Positions 1 to 8,127 of a stretch of 31,324 nt of DNA are shown piece by piece. The DNA lies in assembly GCA_964461135.1 (NCBI GenBank), contig CAYWTB010000051.1:1-31324 (forward strand), in the 5' to 3' direction. This DNA comes from RQOF01 sp964461135 (GTDB taxonomy: Bacteria; Calditrichota; Calditrichia; RBG-13-44-9). A program made the translations under genes and the position numbers. The stretch's first letter is position 1; every line of letters starts with the position of its first letter. The notes below the pieces were generated by a model. The model saw only the letters and a list, made by a program, of their open reading frames with translations. It was not told where the DNA came from and ran no database searches.

Positions 1-35
1 ATAAAACAAATACTTGTTAGAGAAAACAGCTATTT

Positions 36-785
36 TTATGAATTTTTCAGGTTAGTTATTTTTTGTTCTTTATTCAATTTCTTATATTTTTCTTCACCCA
101 TGGGATTATAGGCCAAAAGATCAATCCTGCCCGAATAATTCAGGTGTTGCAGATAAACAGCCAGCGAGGCAAGATTATCTGCACTATCGGTGAATCCCGG
201 GATCAGCGGGATACGGATAATTATCTCCTCATTGTTACTGACAAGCCACTCCAGATTAATCAGAATACGATTATTGGACAAGCCGGTATGTTGTAGGTGG
301 GCTTCATCATTAATAAATTTCAGATCAAATAAGAATAAATCAATCAAGGGGGACAACTGTTGTAGAAGTTGTTGTGGTATAAAACCCGAGGTATCAACTG
401 CCGTATGAATATCTTCCAACCGGCAACGGTATAATATTTCTTTCAAAAAGCGTGACTGCATAAAGGGTTCACCACCGGAAAAGGTTACACCTCCGCCTGA
501 CTCCTCATAAAAAACCAGATCTTTTCTGATTTCTGTAAAAAGTTCATCCACTGTTATGGGCAAAGCATTTTTATAGGGGATCGGCCGGTAAAAAGGACGA
601 ATACAGTTGCGTTCCACAGGTTGCTGCTGCCCTTTTCGCGGAGGCAGCACCTGACTTTCCGGATTATGACACCACACACAGCTTAAAGGACAACCCTGCA
701 TAAATACAGTGGTTCGGATGCCCGGTCCATCATGTACCGCATATCTCTTGAGATTGAAAATGTATCCCTGTAGTGATGAACTCAT
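36..785 (-). CDS. Glycyl radical enzyme activating enzyme (radical SAM)
   Basis: A 249-residue radical SAM protein of the pyruvate-formate-lyase activase type. These enzymes cleave S-adenosylmethionine to make the stable glycyl radical on a partner enzyme. The cluster motif C32-x3-C36-x2-C39 is followed by HNPES, and GGGVTFSGGEP lies near residues 97-107. The C-terminal LLAYNPMGEEKY resembles the family's conserved end (LLPYHxLGxxKY). Most non-PFL activases carry two extra [4Fe-4S] clusters in an insert after the CxxxCxxC motif. Here a roughly 35-residue linker is present but holds only one Cys (C61), so those clusters are absent and the protein is PFL-activase-like in cofactor content. The ATG has no clear Shine-Dalgarno. 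The partner glycyl radical enzyme is not in the window and may lie beyond position 36. The family assignment is firm; the partner and substrate are unknown. Confidence 0.9.
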   Translation of the reverse strand: MSSSLQGYIFNLKRYAVHDGPGIRTTVFMQGCPLSCVWCHNPESQVLPPRKGQQQPVERNCIRPFYRPIPYKNALPITVDELFTEIRKDLVFYEESGGGVTFSGGEPFMQSRFLKEILYRCRLEDIHTAVDTSGFIPQQLLQQLSPLIDLFLFDLKFINDEAHLQHTGLSNNRILINLEWLVSNNEEIIIRIPLIPGFTDSADNLASLAVYLQHLNYSGRIDLLAYNPMGEEKYKKLNKEQKITNLKNS

Positions 786-1101
786 TTATAATTAGACCAA
801 ATTTGATAAAACGAACTCGAATTTAAGATTTCAATATGGATCTAAACGGTTTTAAGATCTTACTCCCTGCAAATTATTTCTGCCTGTTTTACAGGGTTTT
901 ATTGAATGAATACTTCCTCAGATCCAATAGGCAGACAAAAGACAAACATACTCTTTTGACGTTCAAAATATTTATTTGATATTCCTGATACCCATATTTT
1001 TAATTGGAATTTTCGGATGATTACCTTCCCTGACCATCAATCTATCAATTCTTACGGCTCTATTTTTATATTTCTCCCTCGGAAGTAATTCAGATTTCAG
1101 A
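786..1101. other. Intergenic region, no gene seen
   Basis: AT-rich spacer of 316 bases between the TRAP permease gene and the activase gene, both on the minus strand. No coding region and no convincing intrinsic terminator were seen. The only hairpin noted is a 5-bp stem, CCTGT/ACAGG at 883-895, which is too weak to call. The spacing makes a separate promoter for the activase gene likely, but no clear promoter was recognised. Confidence 0.5.
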
Positions 1102-2943
1102 TCAACGCCCGAATAACTGCGGCAACAACAGGGTTAATTCGGGTACATAAGTGATAAATAAAACCCAAATTATAAATATGAACAGAAATGGTATAACGGT
1201 TTTCCACACCCGGAGCAAAGGTTGTTCGAAACGCAGCGATGAAAAGAACAGGTTCATGCCTACCGGTGGAGTAAGGTAACCCAATTCCAGGTTTGCCAGA
1301 AATATCACTCCAAGGTGCGCAGTATCCACTCCGAAGGCCATGCCGATGGGTACTATGAGGGGCACAAAAACAACAATGGCAGAGTAGATATCCATCAATG
1401 CCCCCACCAGGAGCAATAAAATATTCAGCATTAGAAGAAACACATATTTGGAATGAATGGCCTGCTGAACCCAGTCTGTTGCTTTGAGGGGAATCTGTTC
1501 ATCCACCAGATACGAAACCAGTCCGGAGGCTAATCCCAATACGATAAGAAGTGCACCCACCATAACTGTTGTTTCCAGAAAGATTTTCATTGAGTCTTTA
1601 AACAACTTAATCTTACGATAAATAACCGTTTCTAGCACTAGGGCCCAGAAAGCGGTAATTGCAGCCGTTTCCACCAGTGTAAACAATCCACCGAACAGAC
1701 CGGCCACTACCACCACCGGCAGCAGGAGATCTCCTCTTGCTGCCCATGTAGCAGTCATAATTTCCCTGATATCAAACTTTTCCTTTTGATTTCCGGCTTT
1801 TCTGCTCTTGTAAGTAGTGAACAGTGCCAGAATCAGGACCAGCAGAATACCCGGCAGTAATCCGGCCAAAAAAAGACGGTCGATAGCCACGAAGCCGTAA
1901 ACACCGTAGAGAATAACGGGGAGACTGGGGGGAAAGAGCAATCCAACTGATCCGGATGCCGTCAGCAGGCCGATACTGAAATCTTTTTGCTGCCTGGCCG
2001 CCAGAAGGATAGGCAGCAGCAAACCGCCCAGGGCCAGGATAGTCACACCGGAAGCTCCGGTAATGGCGGTAAAGAGCGCACAGCCAAAGATGGTGGATAT
2101 GGCTGCACCTCCGGGTAACCAACCGGTCCAGGCTTTCACAAAGCGTACCAGCCTGCCAGGGGCCCCTCCGTTAGCCAGAACGGTTCCGGCCAGGGCAAAG
2201 AGGGGAATACTGGGTAATACCGGCTGGGTAATGATGCGATAGGTTTCCGCCGGGAGGGCCGCAATGGGTATAGCGGCTGCATAGAACAGCAACAAGCCTA
2301 CTCCTCCCAGGGCAATATATATAGGCAGACCCAGAAAGGTGAGGACTATCAGTACTATCAGAAAAGGGGTTAAAAGGTAATAGTGGGTGCTTGCAGGAAT
2401 CAGAGTAAAAAACAGAAAAAGGGCAAGGCCGGCGACCAGAATAGCGGATTTTTGTTTCCGGTTGACAGAAGTTCGGGTCAGATTAACCACGGCCAACAGG
2501 AGAAATCCTGCGGGCATTATGACCTGTGCCAGCCACAGCGGGAACCATCCCCCAATTGTTTCAGGACTCGCATACTGGTAATAAACCAAGTCAAAAGATG
2601 CTTTGGCGAGTCCCATCAGAATGATCAGCGAACCGGTGCCCACCAAAAATTCAGCCAGCTTTTTACCCCGTTGAATTTTAAAAATACTGACGCTAGCCAC
2701 TGCCAGATGTTTATTTTCAAATGTCGCCAGAATAGCACCGATGAAGGCAATCCACAGGGTAAAATGCTGAACCCAGTTGGTATTACCCCGTATGGGAAAA
2801 AAATTAAGGGGACGGCCGATTACGTCCAAAAGAGGAAAAACCAGTATTCCCATTAGAAGAACAGCGGCTGCATAGTTAAAGATTTTAAAGCTGATATTTG
2901 AGCGGTATTCCACACTAACAGTATGGGCAAGATTCGCTTCCAT
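1102..2943 (-). CDS. dctM: TRAP transporter fused permease (DctQ-DctM)
   Basis: A 613-residue polytopic membrane protein that fuses the small (DctQ, roughly residues 1-160, four predicted helices) and large (DctM, the remaining ~430 residues, many helices) TRAP permease subunits. TRAP systems are secondary transporters driven by an ion gradient and fed by a periplasmic binding protein. DctM-like stretches include GASGVTILALGGLLLPILL and LGVIFLANLELGYLTPPVGMN, the latter typical of the family's C-terminal half. I chose the ATG at 2943, one base after the stop of the upstream binding-protein gene (TAA-T-ATG). An in-frame ATG at 2970 would overlap that gene by 26 bases; neither has a strong Shine-Dalgarno. 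It is the last gene of the TatT-DctP-DctQM operon. Confidence 0.92.
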   Translation of the reverse strand: MEANLAHTVSVEYRSNISFKIFNYAAAVLLMGILVFPLLDVIGRPLNFFPIRGNTNWVQHFTLWIAFIGAILATFENKHLAVASVSIFKIQRGKKLAEFLVGTGSLIILMGLAKASFDLVYYQYASPETIGGWFPLWLAQVIMPAGFLLLAVVNLTRTSVNRKQKSAILVAGLALFLFFTLIPASTHYYLLTPFLIVLIVLTFLGLPIYIALGGVGLLLFYAAAIPIAALPAETYRIITQPVLPSIPLFALAGTVLANGGAPGRLVRFVKAWTGWLPGGAAISTIFGCALFTAITGASGVTILALGGLLLPILLAARQQKDFSIGLLTASGSVGLLFPPSLPVILYGVYGFVAIDRLFLAGLLPGILLVLILALFTTYKSRKAGNQKEKFDIREIMTATWAARGDLLLPVVVVAGLFGGLFTLVETAAITAFWALVLETVIYRKIKLFKDSMKIFLETTVMVGALLIVLGLASGLVSYLVDEQIPLKATDWVQQAIHSKYVFLLMLNILLLLVGALMDIYSAIVVFVPLIVPIGMAFGVDTAHLGVIFLANLELGYLTPPVGMNLFFSSLRFEQPLLRVWKTVIPFLFIFIIWVLFITYVPELTLLLPQLFGR

Positions 2944-2944
2944 A

Positions 2945-4003
2945 TTAACGACCGCCCAGTTTATCTGCATCTTTCAAGAGAGACATGGCCTGGTCAAAGA
3001 GAACAGTGGGGATAACTGATCCTCTCAGTCGCGGATAGGCTGCTTCCATTTCCTGTTTCCATTCCAGTAACTGCTGCTGGTCGGGTTTAACAACCTTAAG
3101 TCCACGTTTTTTCATCTCCTCAATAGCCTGGTCTTCCAGACGCATAATTTCTTCATGTAACTTCTTGCCAGTTTTTACAGCGCTGTTCTTCATTTTTGGC
3201 TGTAGATCCGGAGGGATTTTGTTCCAGGCCCTCTTGTCAATGATGGTTGCACCCACCAGTGGTGCCCAGGGCATATCGATCATATAGGGCGTAAATGCAA
3301 ACCACTGACTGGCCAGTGCCACGATTGCAGAGGTATTGTAAGCATTTATCATTCCACTTTGCAGGGCAGGAAGGATATCGGTTGCTGCCAGAGGAACGGC
3401 ATTAAATCCTGCCGATTTCCACATATTCACGGTCCGGTCATCCCCTGACCAGACAAACAGTTTGGCTTTCTTCACCGTTTCGATATCCGGGCTGGAATCC
3501 GGGACAAAAAAGCGAACCCATCCGGCATCTCCCCAGTTCAGGACCACAAAACCTTGCGTCTCCATGGACTTTTCTATCTGAGGAGCCAATGCATCGCGAA
3601 CCAACTCTAGTTTCTGCCAGATGGTCACCTGCATGGGAATTGCCAAAGCGTTTACATCATCCGTAATCTTACTCAAACCACCGATAGTTAATGCGGCGGC
3701 TTGCAACTGGCCGATGCGCATTTTGCGAACCATATCCCCTTCGTCACCAGCCACGCCTCCCGGATAAATGCGCAAAGTAACCGAGCCATTGCTCAGGTCA
3801 CTCCATTCCTGGGCCATTTCCTTAAGAATTTCATGCCAGGGTGAACCATTGGGTGCCAGTGTGGCCATTTTGATGGTGATTTGCGTGTCTGCAGCAAGGA
3901 GAGAACTGCATGGAATATGCAAAAGCATGACCAATTGCAATATCGATATAAAAAATATCACTATTTTTTTACTATTCTTCCCAAATACTTTATGATTATT
4001 CAT
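2945..4003 (-). CDS. dctP: TRAP transporter periplasmic substrate-binding protein (DctP/TatP type)
   Basis: A 352-residue DctP-family binding protein that captures the substrate in the periplasm for the DctQM permease encoded next. Residues 12-38 form an N-terminal hydrophobic signal with likely cleavage near SLLA|AD. The mature N-terminus (KMATLAPNGSPWHEIL) and the GDEGDMVRKMRIGQLQAAALT segment are typical of the family. In carboxylate-binding DctP proteins a conserved Arg occurs in the LK-IRV strand. Here the matching stretch reads KKAKLFVW (about 179-185), with Phe at that place. This fits the TatT-associated subfamily, suspected to bind non-carboxylate or hydrophobic ligands. AAGG is spaced about 10 bases before the ATG. 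The family is firm; the ligand is unknown. Confidence 0.92.
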   Translation of the reverse strand: MNNHKVFGKNSKKIVIFFISILQLVMLLHIPCSSLLAADTQITIKMATLAPNGSPWHEILKEMAQEWSDLSNGSVTLRIYPGGVAGDEGDMVRKMRIGQLQAAALTIGGLSKITDDVNALAIPMQVTIWQKLELVRDALAPQIEKSMETQGFVVLNWGDAGWVRFFVPDSSPDIETVKKAKLFVWSGDDRTVNMWKSAGFNAVPLAATDILPALQSGMINAYNTSAIVALASQWFAFTPYMIDMPWAPLVGATIIDKRAWNKIPPDLQPKMKNSAVKTGKKLHEEIMRLEDQAIEEMKKRGLKVVKPDQQQLLEWKQEMEAAYPRLRGSVIPTVLFDQAMSLLKDADKLGGR

Positions 4004-4039
4004 ATATTTCTTACCTTTTTTGATGACATTAAAATTCCC

Positions 4040-4990
4040 TTAAATAAAATAGTCTTCTATATGTTCCAGCAGGAAAGACGCCTTTCTCTGAGCCAGGATA
4101 TTGGAAAGATGGTATTCCTCATATTGCTCCACATCAAAGGCCATGACCTGCTCAAGTATACTAACAAATTGTTCCCGATCCTGGCGTTTGACACAAATCG
4201 CCTCAGCATATGAGACCATTGGACTGACTGAATGCCCCTGGTTTAACTCCATGGCGCGATGGAAATGATTTTCGGCTGCTTCCAGTCCACCACCTTCCGC
4301 CTCCGTCCGGCTGGCATCAAACGGGATAAATACCTCATGAATCGCACCCTGCTGCCAGCCTTCGTCAAGCTTAAGGCTGCGCTCCAGCAGGGTTGTGACG
4401 ATGGGCAGGTCAGCTACTAATGCCATATCACTGGTGGACACAGAAATGGCAGAGATCCAGGCCACTGCCGTCCAGTATAGTGCCGGAACATCTTCTTTAG
4501 TGGTTTTCTGTAATACGTCCCGGTTATTTTCCCGAATTCCGATCCAAAATTCGGGATATTTAATTTGCAGTGCTTTCATGCCATAATTCCTTGCCCTCAA
4601 AAACAATTTCTTTGCCCGTTCCCGTCCGGTTCTGGCGGCTTCCAGATCAGCGTACTCTATAAAATCAGCCGGCTGTAAAACAAATGCGTGGGAATATTGG
4701 ACAAAACCGGCACAGGTTCCGATCAGAAGTTTCTGATGCCGAGGTGTTGATTGAAGCAGGGCTTCCATGGTCTTCAAAGCAAAGGGCAAAGCCTGGGCCA
4801 CCAGCTCCGGGTCATTATCGCTGGCAAAAACACTGCTGCCCTCCTCCGTCAAAGCGTTGGCTACGGAATTCACTGCAATTTTCTTTACCGAACAACCCGT
4901 GAAAACTGAAAAATTGAAGCTTATTAATACAATAAGACCTGCAAAAATATATGCATTTTTAACGGTTATATTATTAAACATACCAATCAT
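4040..4990 (-). CDS. tatT: TatT-family TPR lipoprotein associated with a TRAP transporter
   Basis: A 316-residue protein of the TRAP-associated TatT (T-component) family, first described in Treponema pallidum. There, a helical TPR-like periplasmic lipoprotein binds the TRAP substrate-binding protein. A hydrophobic signal ends in a lipobox-like VFTGC (Cys about 33 residues in), so it is probably lipidated. Family-like stretches are SVFASDNDPELVAQALPFALK and ARNYGMKALQIKYPEF. It is the first gene of the operon and is followed 36 bases later by the binding protein. Start choice is uncertain: GTG 4996, ATG 4993, 4990 and 4981 are in frame. I chose 4990 because GAG lies 5 bases upstream. The symbol has nothing to do with the twin-arginine Tat system. 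Confidence 0.85.
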   Translation of the reverse strand: MIGMFNNITVKNAYIFAGLIVLISFNFSVFTGCSVKKIAVNSVANALTEEGSSVFASDNDPELVAQALPFALKTMEALLQSTPRHQKLLIGTCAGFVQYSHAFVLQPADFIEYADLEAARTGRERAKKLFLRARNYGMKALQIKYPEFWIGIRENNRDVLQKTTKEDVPALYWTAVAWISAISVSTSDMALVADLPIVTTLLERSLKLDEGWQQGAIHEVFIPFDASRTEAEGGGLEAAENHFHRAMELNQGHSVSPMVSYAEAICVKRQDREQFVSILEQVMAFDVEQYEEYHLSNILAQRKASFLLEHIEDYFI

Positions 4991-5341
4991 CATCACTCAA
5001 AAAAATCTAAGATTCTTCGTAAATTCCCCAACCAGACTCACTAAAATGTGATTTTAATTATAATGAACATCCATACCGTTCTATCCGTACAGAAGTTTTA
5101 TTAAAATGCTTAATTTAATATAAAAATTTGCCAAAATGCAGGAAATTCCGGAGAATAATTAAAAATAAATCGATTTGCACTTTAGCTCCGCAAATTTTGA
5201 TTTAGTGCGGAAGATTATATATTAGATGGCATATGAAGATATTAAGCAGATTTATTGTAAAAATATAAGATCAGAAATATAGTTCCGTAAAATAGTTTAT
5301 ACGATCTAATTGCCTTTAATCAAGAAATTCGTCTTTCTGTA

Positions 5342-5367
5342 GTTCTTTTCTTTTGATAGAAAAGAAC
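5342..5367. repeat. Perfect 9-bp inverted repeat
   Basis: GTTCTTTTC (5342-5350) and GAAAAGAAC (5359-5367) are perfect inverted copies separated by 8 bases. No T-tract follows on either strand, so this is not a standard intrinsic terminator. It sits directly next to the GC-rich palindrome cluster and may be part of the same dispersed element. Confidence 0.65.
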
Positions 5368-5375
5368 CAAAAAAT

Positions 5376-5430
5376 CTGTCCGCCTACCTGCTGCCCGCCT
5401 GGTATCGGACAGGCTGACCAGGGCGGTCAG
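5376..5430. repeat. GC-rich cluster of nested palindromes (REP/MITE-like)
   Basis: Several overlapping inverted repeats fall in 55 bases. CTGTCCG (5376-5382) pairs with CGGACAG (5406-5412). CCGCCTGGT (5395-5403) pairs with ACCAGGGCGG (5417-5426) with one bulged base. GCCTG (5397-5401) pairs with CAGGC (5410-5414). CTGACC (5414-5419) pairs with GGTCAG (5425-5430). The stretch is far richer in GC than the flanking intergenic DNA. This looks like a small dispersed palindromic element, and it may also act as a structured transcript end for the secretion operon. Whether it is repeated elsewhere cannot be seen from this window. Confidence 0.5.
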
Positions 5431-5644
5431 ACGGGTCAAGACTGTCAGAAAAAATCAATGGTCTAACCCCTAATTATTCTATCTTAAAGTGATAAATAAT
5501 CATATCCATTAAACATTTTTGGAGTTAAGTATACAATCATGTAGTTTTAAATCAAGCGGAGCAAAGGTAGTAATCATTAAAAATAACTTAATTTCGACAA
5601 AAAGTCTGGATAGAATATTATCAATTCCTATATCAGTGGAAATT

Positions 5645-7120
5645 CTACAAAAGAGTAATCTCCCGCATGACTTCCGGCAGGCTGGTTTGTCCGGATAACG
5701 CTTTCTCCAGTCCGTCTTCCCACAGATTTTTGAATCCTTTCTTAACAACCATGGCCCGCAATTTTGTTAATGGTGTATTCTGCAGTATAAGGGCCGATAA
5801 TTCATCATCCACAATAAAATGTTCTCCGATCACCATCCGCCCGGAAAATCCTGTAGAATGACAATATTCACATCCCTTGCCCCGGTAATAAACCGCATCG
5901 GGTTTTATTAAGCCCGGAAGATAATTCGTCAATCCCTGCACTCCCAGCCGGTCTTCTGTTTTGCAGTGCGGGCAGATTTTCCGTATCAAACGCTGGGCAA
6001 TCACCATCTTCAGTGAATGGGTCAGCAGGAATGGTTCCACACCCATATCCTGCAAGCGGATAAGAGTACTCAGGGCGTCATTGGTATGCAGAGTACTCAG
6101 TACCAGATGACCGGTAAGGGCAGCCCTCACTGCAATTTCAGCGGTTTCCGCATCTCTGATTTCTCCCACCATGATGATGTTGGGATCCTGCCGCAGAATG
6201 GTCCGCAGAATTTTTGCAAACCCAAGTCCCAGATCCGGCCGGACCCGCGTCTGGTTTATTCCGGTCAGATTATATTCGATGGGATCCTCAACAGAAATAA
6301 TATTGAGGGAAGGATTATTAATAAAATTCAGGGCCGAATAAAGAGTGGTGGTTTTCCCGCTGCCTGTCGGTCCGGTAACCAGAACCATTCCATGAGGCAA
6401 TCGGAGTATTTTTTTTAAAACAACCAGAAGACTGTTATCGAATCCGAGTGCATCCAGTGCTAATGTCTGAACCGTTTTATCAAGAATTCGCAATACCAGC
6501 TTTTCACCGAATTCGGTGGGCATAGTGGATACCCGGATATCCACTGTCTTCTGATCATTGCTGACCCGGATACGGCCATCCTGAGGCCTGCGTTTCTCAG
6601 CAATATCCAAATTGGCCATTATCTTGAGCCGCGACACCAGGGTGTGGGGATTGAACTTTTCCAGGGGAGGCTGCTCAATAAGAATCCCATCAATTCTGAA
6701 TCGGATACGAAACATGTTTTCATAATTCTCAACGTGAATATCACTGGCCCGCTGCAGGATTGCCCTGGAAATTAGCTCGTTCACCATCCGGATAACCCGG
6801 CGGTCATCGCCTTCCTTCTCAATCCGTAGTTCAGGCTGGGCGGGCCTGTGTTCAACCAGGCTGAAAAGCTGATTTCCAACCGTGTTCTGAGGCGGCCGGG
6901 TGAGGCGGTATCGCTTTTCTATCTCCGCAGCAATTCCCTCAGGGCTCCATATCTCGGTCTCTACTGACATATCCAGTATGAATTGTATTTCATCAACCAG
7001 ATCACGACATTTCTCATCGGGTACGGCGATCCTCAGTTTCTGCGAATCAGCTTGCAGGGGGACAAATCCCCTGTTCAGAATATAATCCAGGGACAATAAA
7101 TTCAGTATCCGGTCCATCAT
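5645..7120 (-). CDS. gspE: Type II secretion/type IV pilus assembly ATPase (GspE/PilB)
   Basis: A 491-residue cytoplasmic hexameric ATPase that powers pseudopilus or pilus extension. An N-terminal MshEN-type domain (about residues 5-75, FVPLQADSQKLRIAVPD) is followed by the catalytic core. The core shows Walker A GPTGSGKTT (about 250-258), Walker B IIMVGEIRD (315-323), the Asp box around 270-280 and a His box TLHTNDA. The four-Cys zinc-binding motif is intact (C383, C386, C417, C420), which marks extension ATPases rather than PilT-type retraction ATPases. It is the last gene of the operon. Its ATG overlaps the stop of the preceding lipoprotein gene (ATGA), and GGAG sits 8 bases upstream inside that gene. 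No retraction ATPase is encoded here, which favours a secretion or pseudopilus role. Confidence 0.95.
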   Translation of the reverse strand: MMDRILNLLSLDYILNRGFVPLQADSQKLRIAVPDEKCRDLVDEIQFILDMSVETEIWSPEGIAAEIEKRYRLTRPPQNTVGNQLFSLVEHRPAQPELRIEKEGDDRRVIRMVNELISRAILQRASDIHVENYENMFRIRFRIDGILIEQPPLEKFNPHTLVSRLKIMANLDIAEKRRPQDGRIRVSNDQKTVDIRVSTMPTEFGEKLVLRILDKTVQTLALDALGFDNSLLVVLKKILRLPHGMVLVTGPTGSGKTTTLYSALNFINNPSLNIISVEDPIEYNLTGINQTRVRPDLGLGFAKILRTILRQDPNIIMVGEIRDAETAEIAVRAALTGHLVLSTLHTNDALSTLIRLQDMGVEPFLLTHSLKMVIAQRLIRKICPHCKTEDRLGVQGLTNYLPGLIKPDAVYYRGKGCEYCHSTGFSGRMVIGEHFIVDDELSALILQNTPLTKLRAMVVKKGFKNLWEDGLEKALSGQTSLPEVMREITLL

Positions 7121-7638
7121 CTTCTGATCTCCAGATCCTCGGACATGTCCTGCAGAAAAACGGCAATGGTCTGAAATGAACAGTCTCTGACCGGCGCCGC
7201 CTTTTGAATCATGAACAGAATCCTGCCGGAATGGCCTTCCAGAAATCGAAGAGTTATGCTCAGGTAGTTATGAGATTTGTCCGGCTCCGTGTGATGTGAA
7301 AAATAGATAATCGATCCTAGTGCAATAATGTTGGCTTCCAGACTGTCTGACATCGCACTCAGTTGCCGGCGGGACAGAAAATAGGTATTTTCAATACCCA
7401 GCGTACGGATAATCGAATTAACCTGACTACGATCTACTACCGGGATGTTTCGCAGCACAAACAGTTTATCAGACCATTCATCTGCTGCCAGATATTTCAT
7501 ATCACGGGAAATCCCTTTGCCACTGAAGGGGAGAATGGCCACTCTGCTGTTTTCCTGCCGAATGATTTTCTGAAACAGATTGGCCGAAGAACAGGTCATA
7601 TTCAGAGCCAACAGTATTACCAGCAGTATTGTTTTCAT
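7117..7638 (-). CDS. CsgG-like predicted lipoprotein in secretion operon
   Basis: A 173-residue protein of uncertain function. It has a short hydrophobic signal ending at Cys16 (LNMTC, a poor match to a lipobox). The body resembles the CsgG/FlgO-like outer-membrane lipoprotein fold: VAILPFSGKG, then VVDRSQVNSIIRTLG, then an ANIIALGSIIYF strand. That order (PF strand, VERSQL-like helix, GADxVLxG strand) is the family pattern. The gene lies between the pseudopilin and ATPase genes, with 4-base overlap with gspE, so it is clearly part of the machine's operon. A role at the outer membrane, such as helping the secretin, is inference. The fold call is from motif resemblance only. Confidence 0.65.
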   Translation of the reverse strand: MKTILLVILLALNMTCSSANLFQKIIRQENSRVAILPFSGKGISRDMKYLAADEWSDKLFVLRNIPVVDRSQVNSIIRTLGIENTYFLSRRQLSAMSDSLEANIIALGSIIYFSHHTEPDKSHNYLSITLRFLEGHSGRILFMIQKAAPVRDCSFQTIAVFLQDMSEDLEIRR

Positions 7639-7640
7639 GA

Positions 7641-8048
7641 TTAATCCGGCAGTGTCTGCTTTACCTTACCGCTTTGATCCACTTCCCATATATTGAATTG
7701 ACCATCCCTGTCAAAATCGATAACGGCAGTGGCGCGGGCACGGTAGTTGTTCACATCCGCTGAAACTACTTCCATCCTGTAACGGGCCTCACCACCTTCG
7801 GTAATCAGTGCCGCTGATTCAAATCCAAGACGGTTCAGATCATCAGAATAGGTATCATTCTCATAATAATAAGCTTCCTCTAATGTGTGGAGGTGTTTTA
7901 ACATGGTTTTGGCCTCTGTGGTTTTGGCCCGGGTAATAACTGCCGAAAAACGCGGCATGGCCAGCAGAACCAGAATACCAATAATGACGATGACCACCAG
8001 AATTTCGGTCAGGGAAAAACCATTCTGTTTATTCCAGTAATTCTCCAT
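7641..8048 (-). CDS. gspG: Type II secretion major pseudopilin / type IV pilin (GspG-like)
   Basis: A 135-residue prepilin. The leader MENYWNKQNG is followed by FSLTEILVVIVIIGILVLLA, with cleavage after Gly10 and Glu at mature position 5, as required for pilin assembly. The C-terminal DFDRDGQFNIWEVD is the acidic calcium-site-like ending seen in GspG-like pseudopilins. I chose the ATG at 8048 rather than an in-frame start at 8102, because AAGGAG (8058-8063) lies 9 bases upstream of 8048 and the leader is then normal in length. It is the only pilin gene in the operon; minor pseudopilins (GspH-K) would have to lie elsewhere. Confidence 0.92.
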   Translation of the reverse strand: MENYWNKQNGFSLTEILVVIVIIGILVLLAMPRFSAVITRAKTTEAKTMLKHLHTLEEAYYYENDTYSDDLNRLGFESAALITEGGEARYRMEVVSADVNNYRARATAVIDFDRDGQFNIWEVDQSGKVKQTLPD

Positions 8049-8057
8049 GATCCCAAA

Positions 8058-8063
8058 CTCCTT
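8058..8063 (-). promoter_or_regulatory. Shine-Dalgarno of the pseudopilin gene
   Basis: AAGGAG on the minus strand, 9 bases before the ATG at 8048. It decides the start of the pseudopilin gene and is one of the clearer ribosome-binding sites in the operon, fitting high expression of the major pilin. Confidence 0.75.
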
Positions 8064-8127
8064 ATTTTTATGTAGATTAATTGCGGATAAATTCCCCTCC
8101 ATTCAACAGCCTGTCAATTAACATGGC

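Larger units (their letters stand above)
4991..5644. other. Long intergenic region with palindromic island
   Basis: About 650 bases between the end of the secretion operon and the start of the TatT-TRAP operon. Most of it is very AT-rich and shows no supportable gene. The part from 5342 to 5430 stands out, with a 9-bp inverted repeat followed by a GC-rich cluster of overlapping palindromes (listed separately). The promoter of the TRAP operon should lie in 5000-5300, but I could not place it. Confidence 0.5.

Noticed and set aside
883..895. CCTGT/ACAGG hairpin followed by T-rich DNA on the plus strand
   Set aside because: A 5-bp stem with a 3-base loop is too weak, and no plus-strand gene lies upstream to be terminated.
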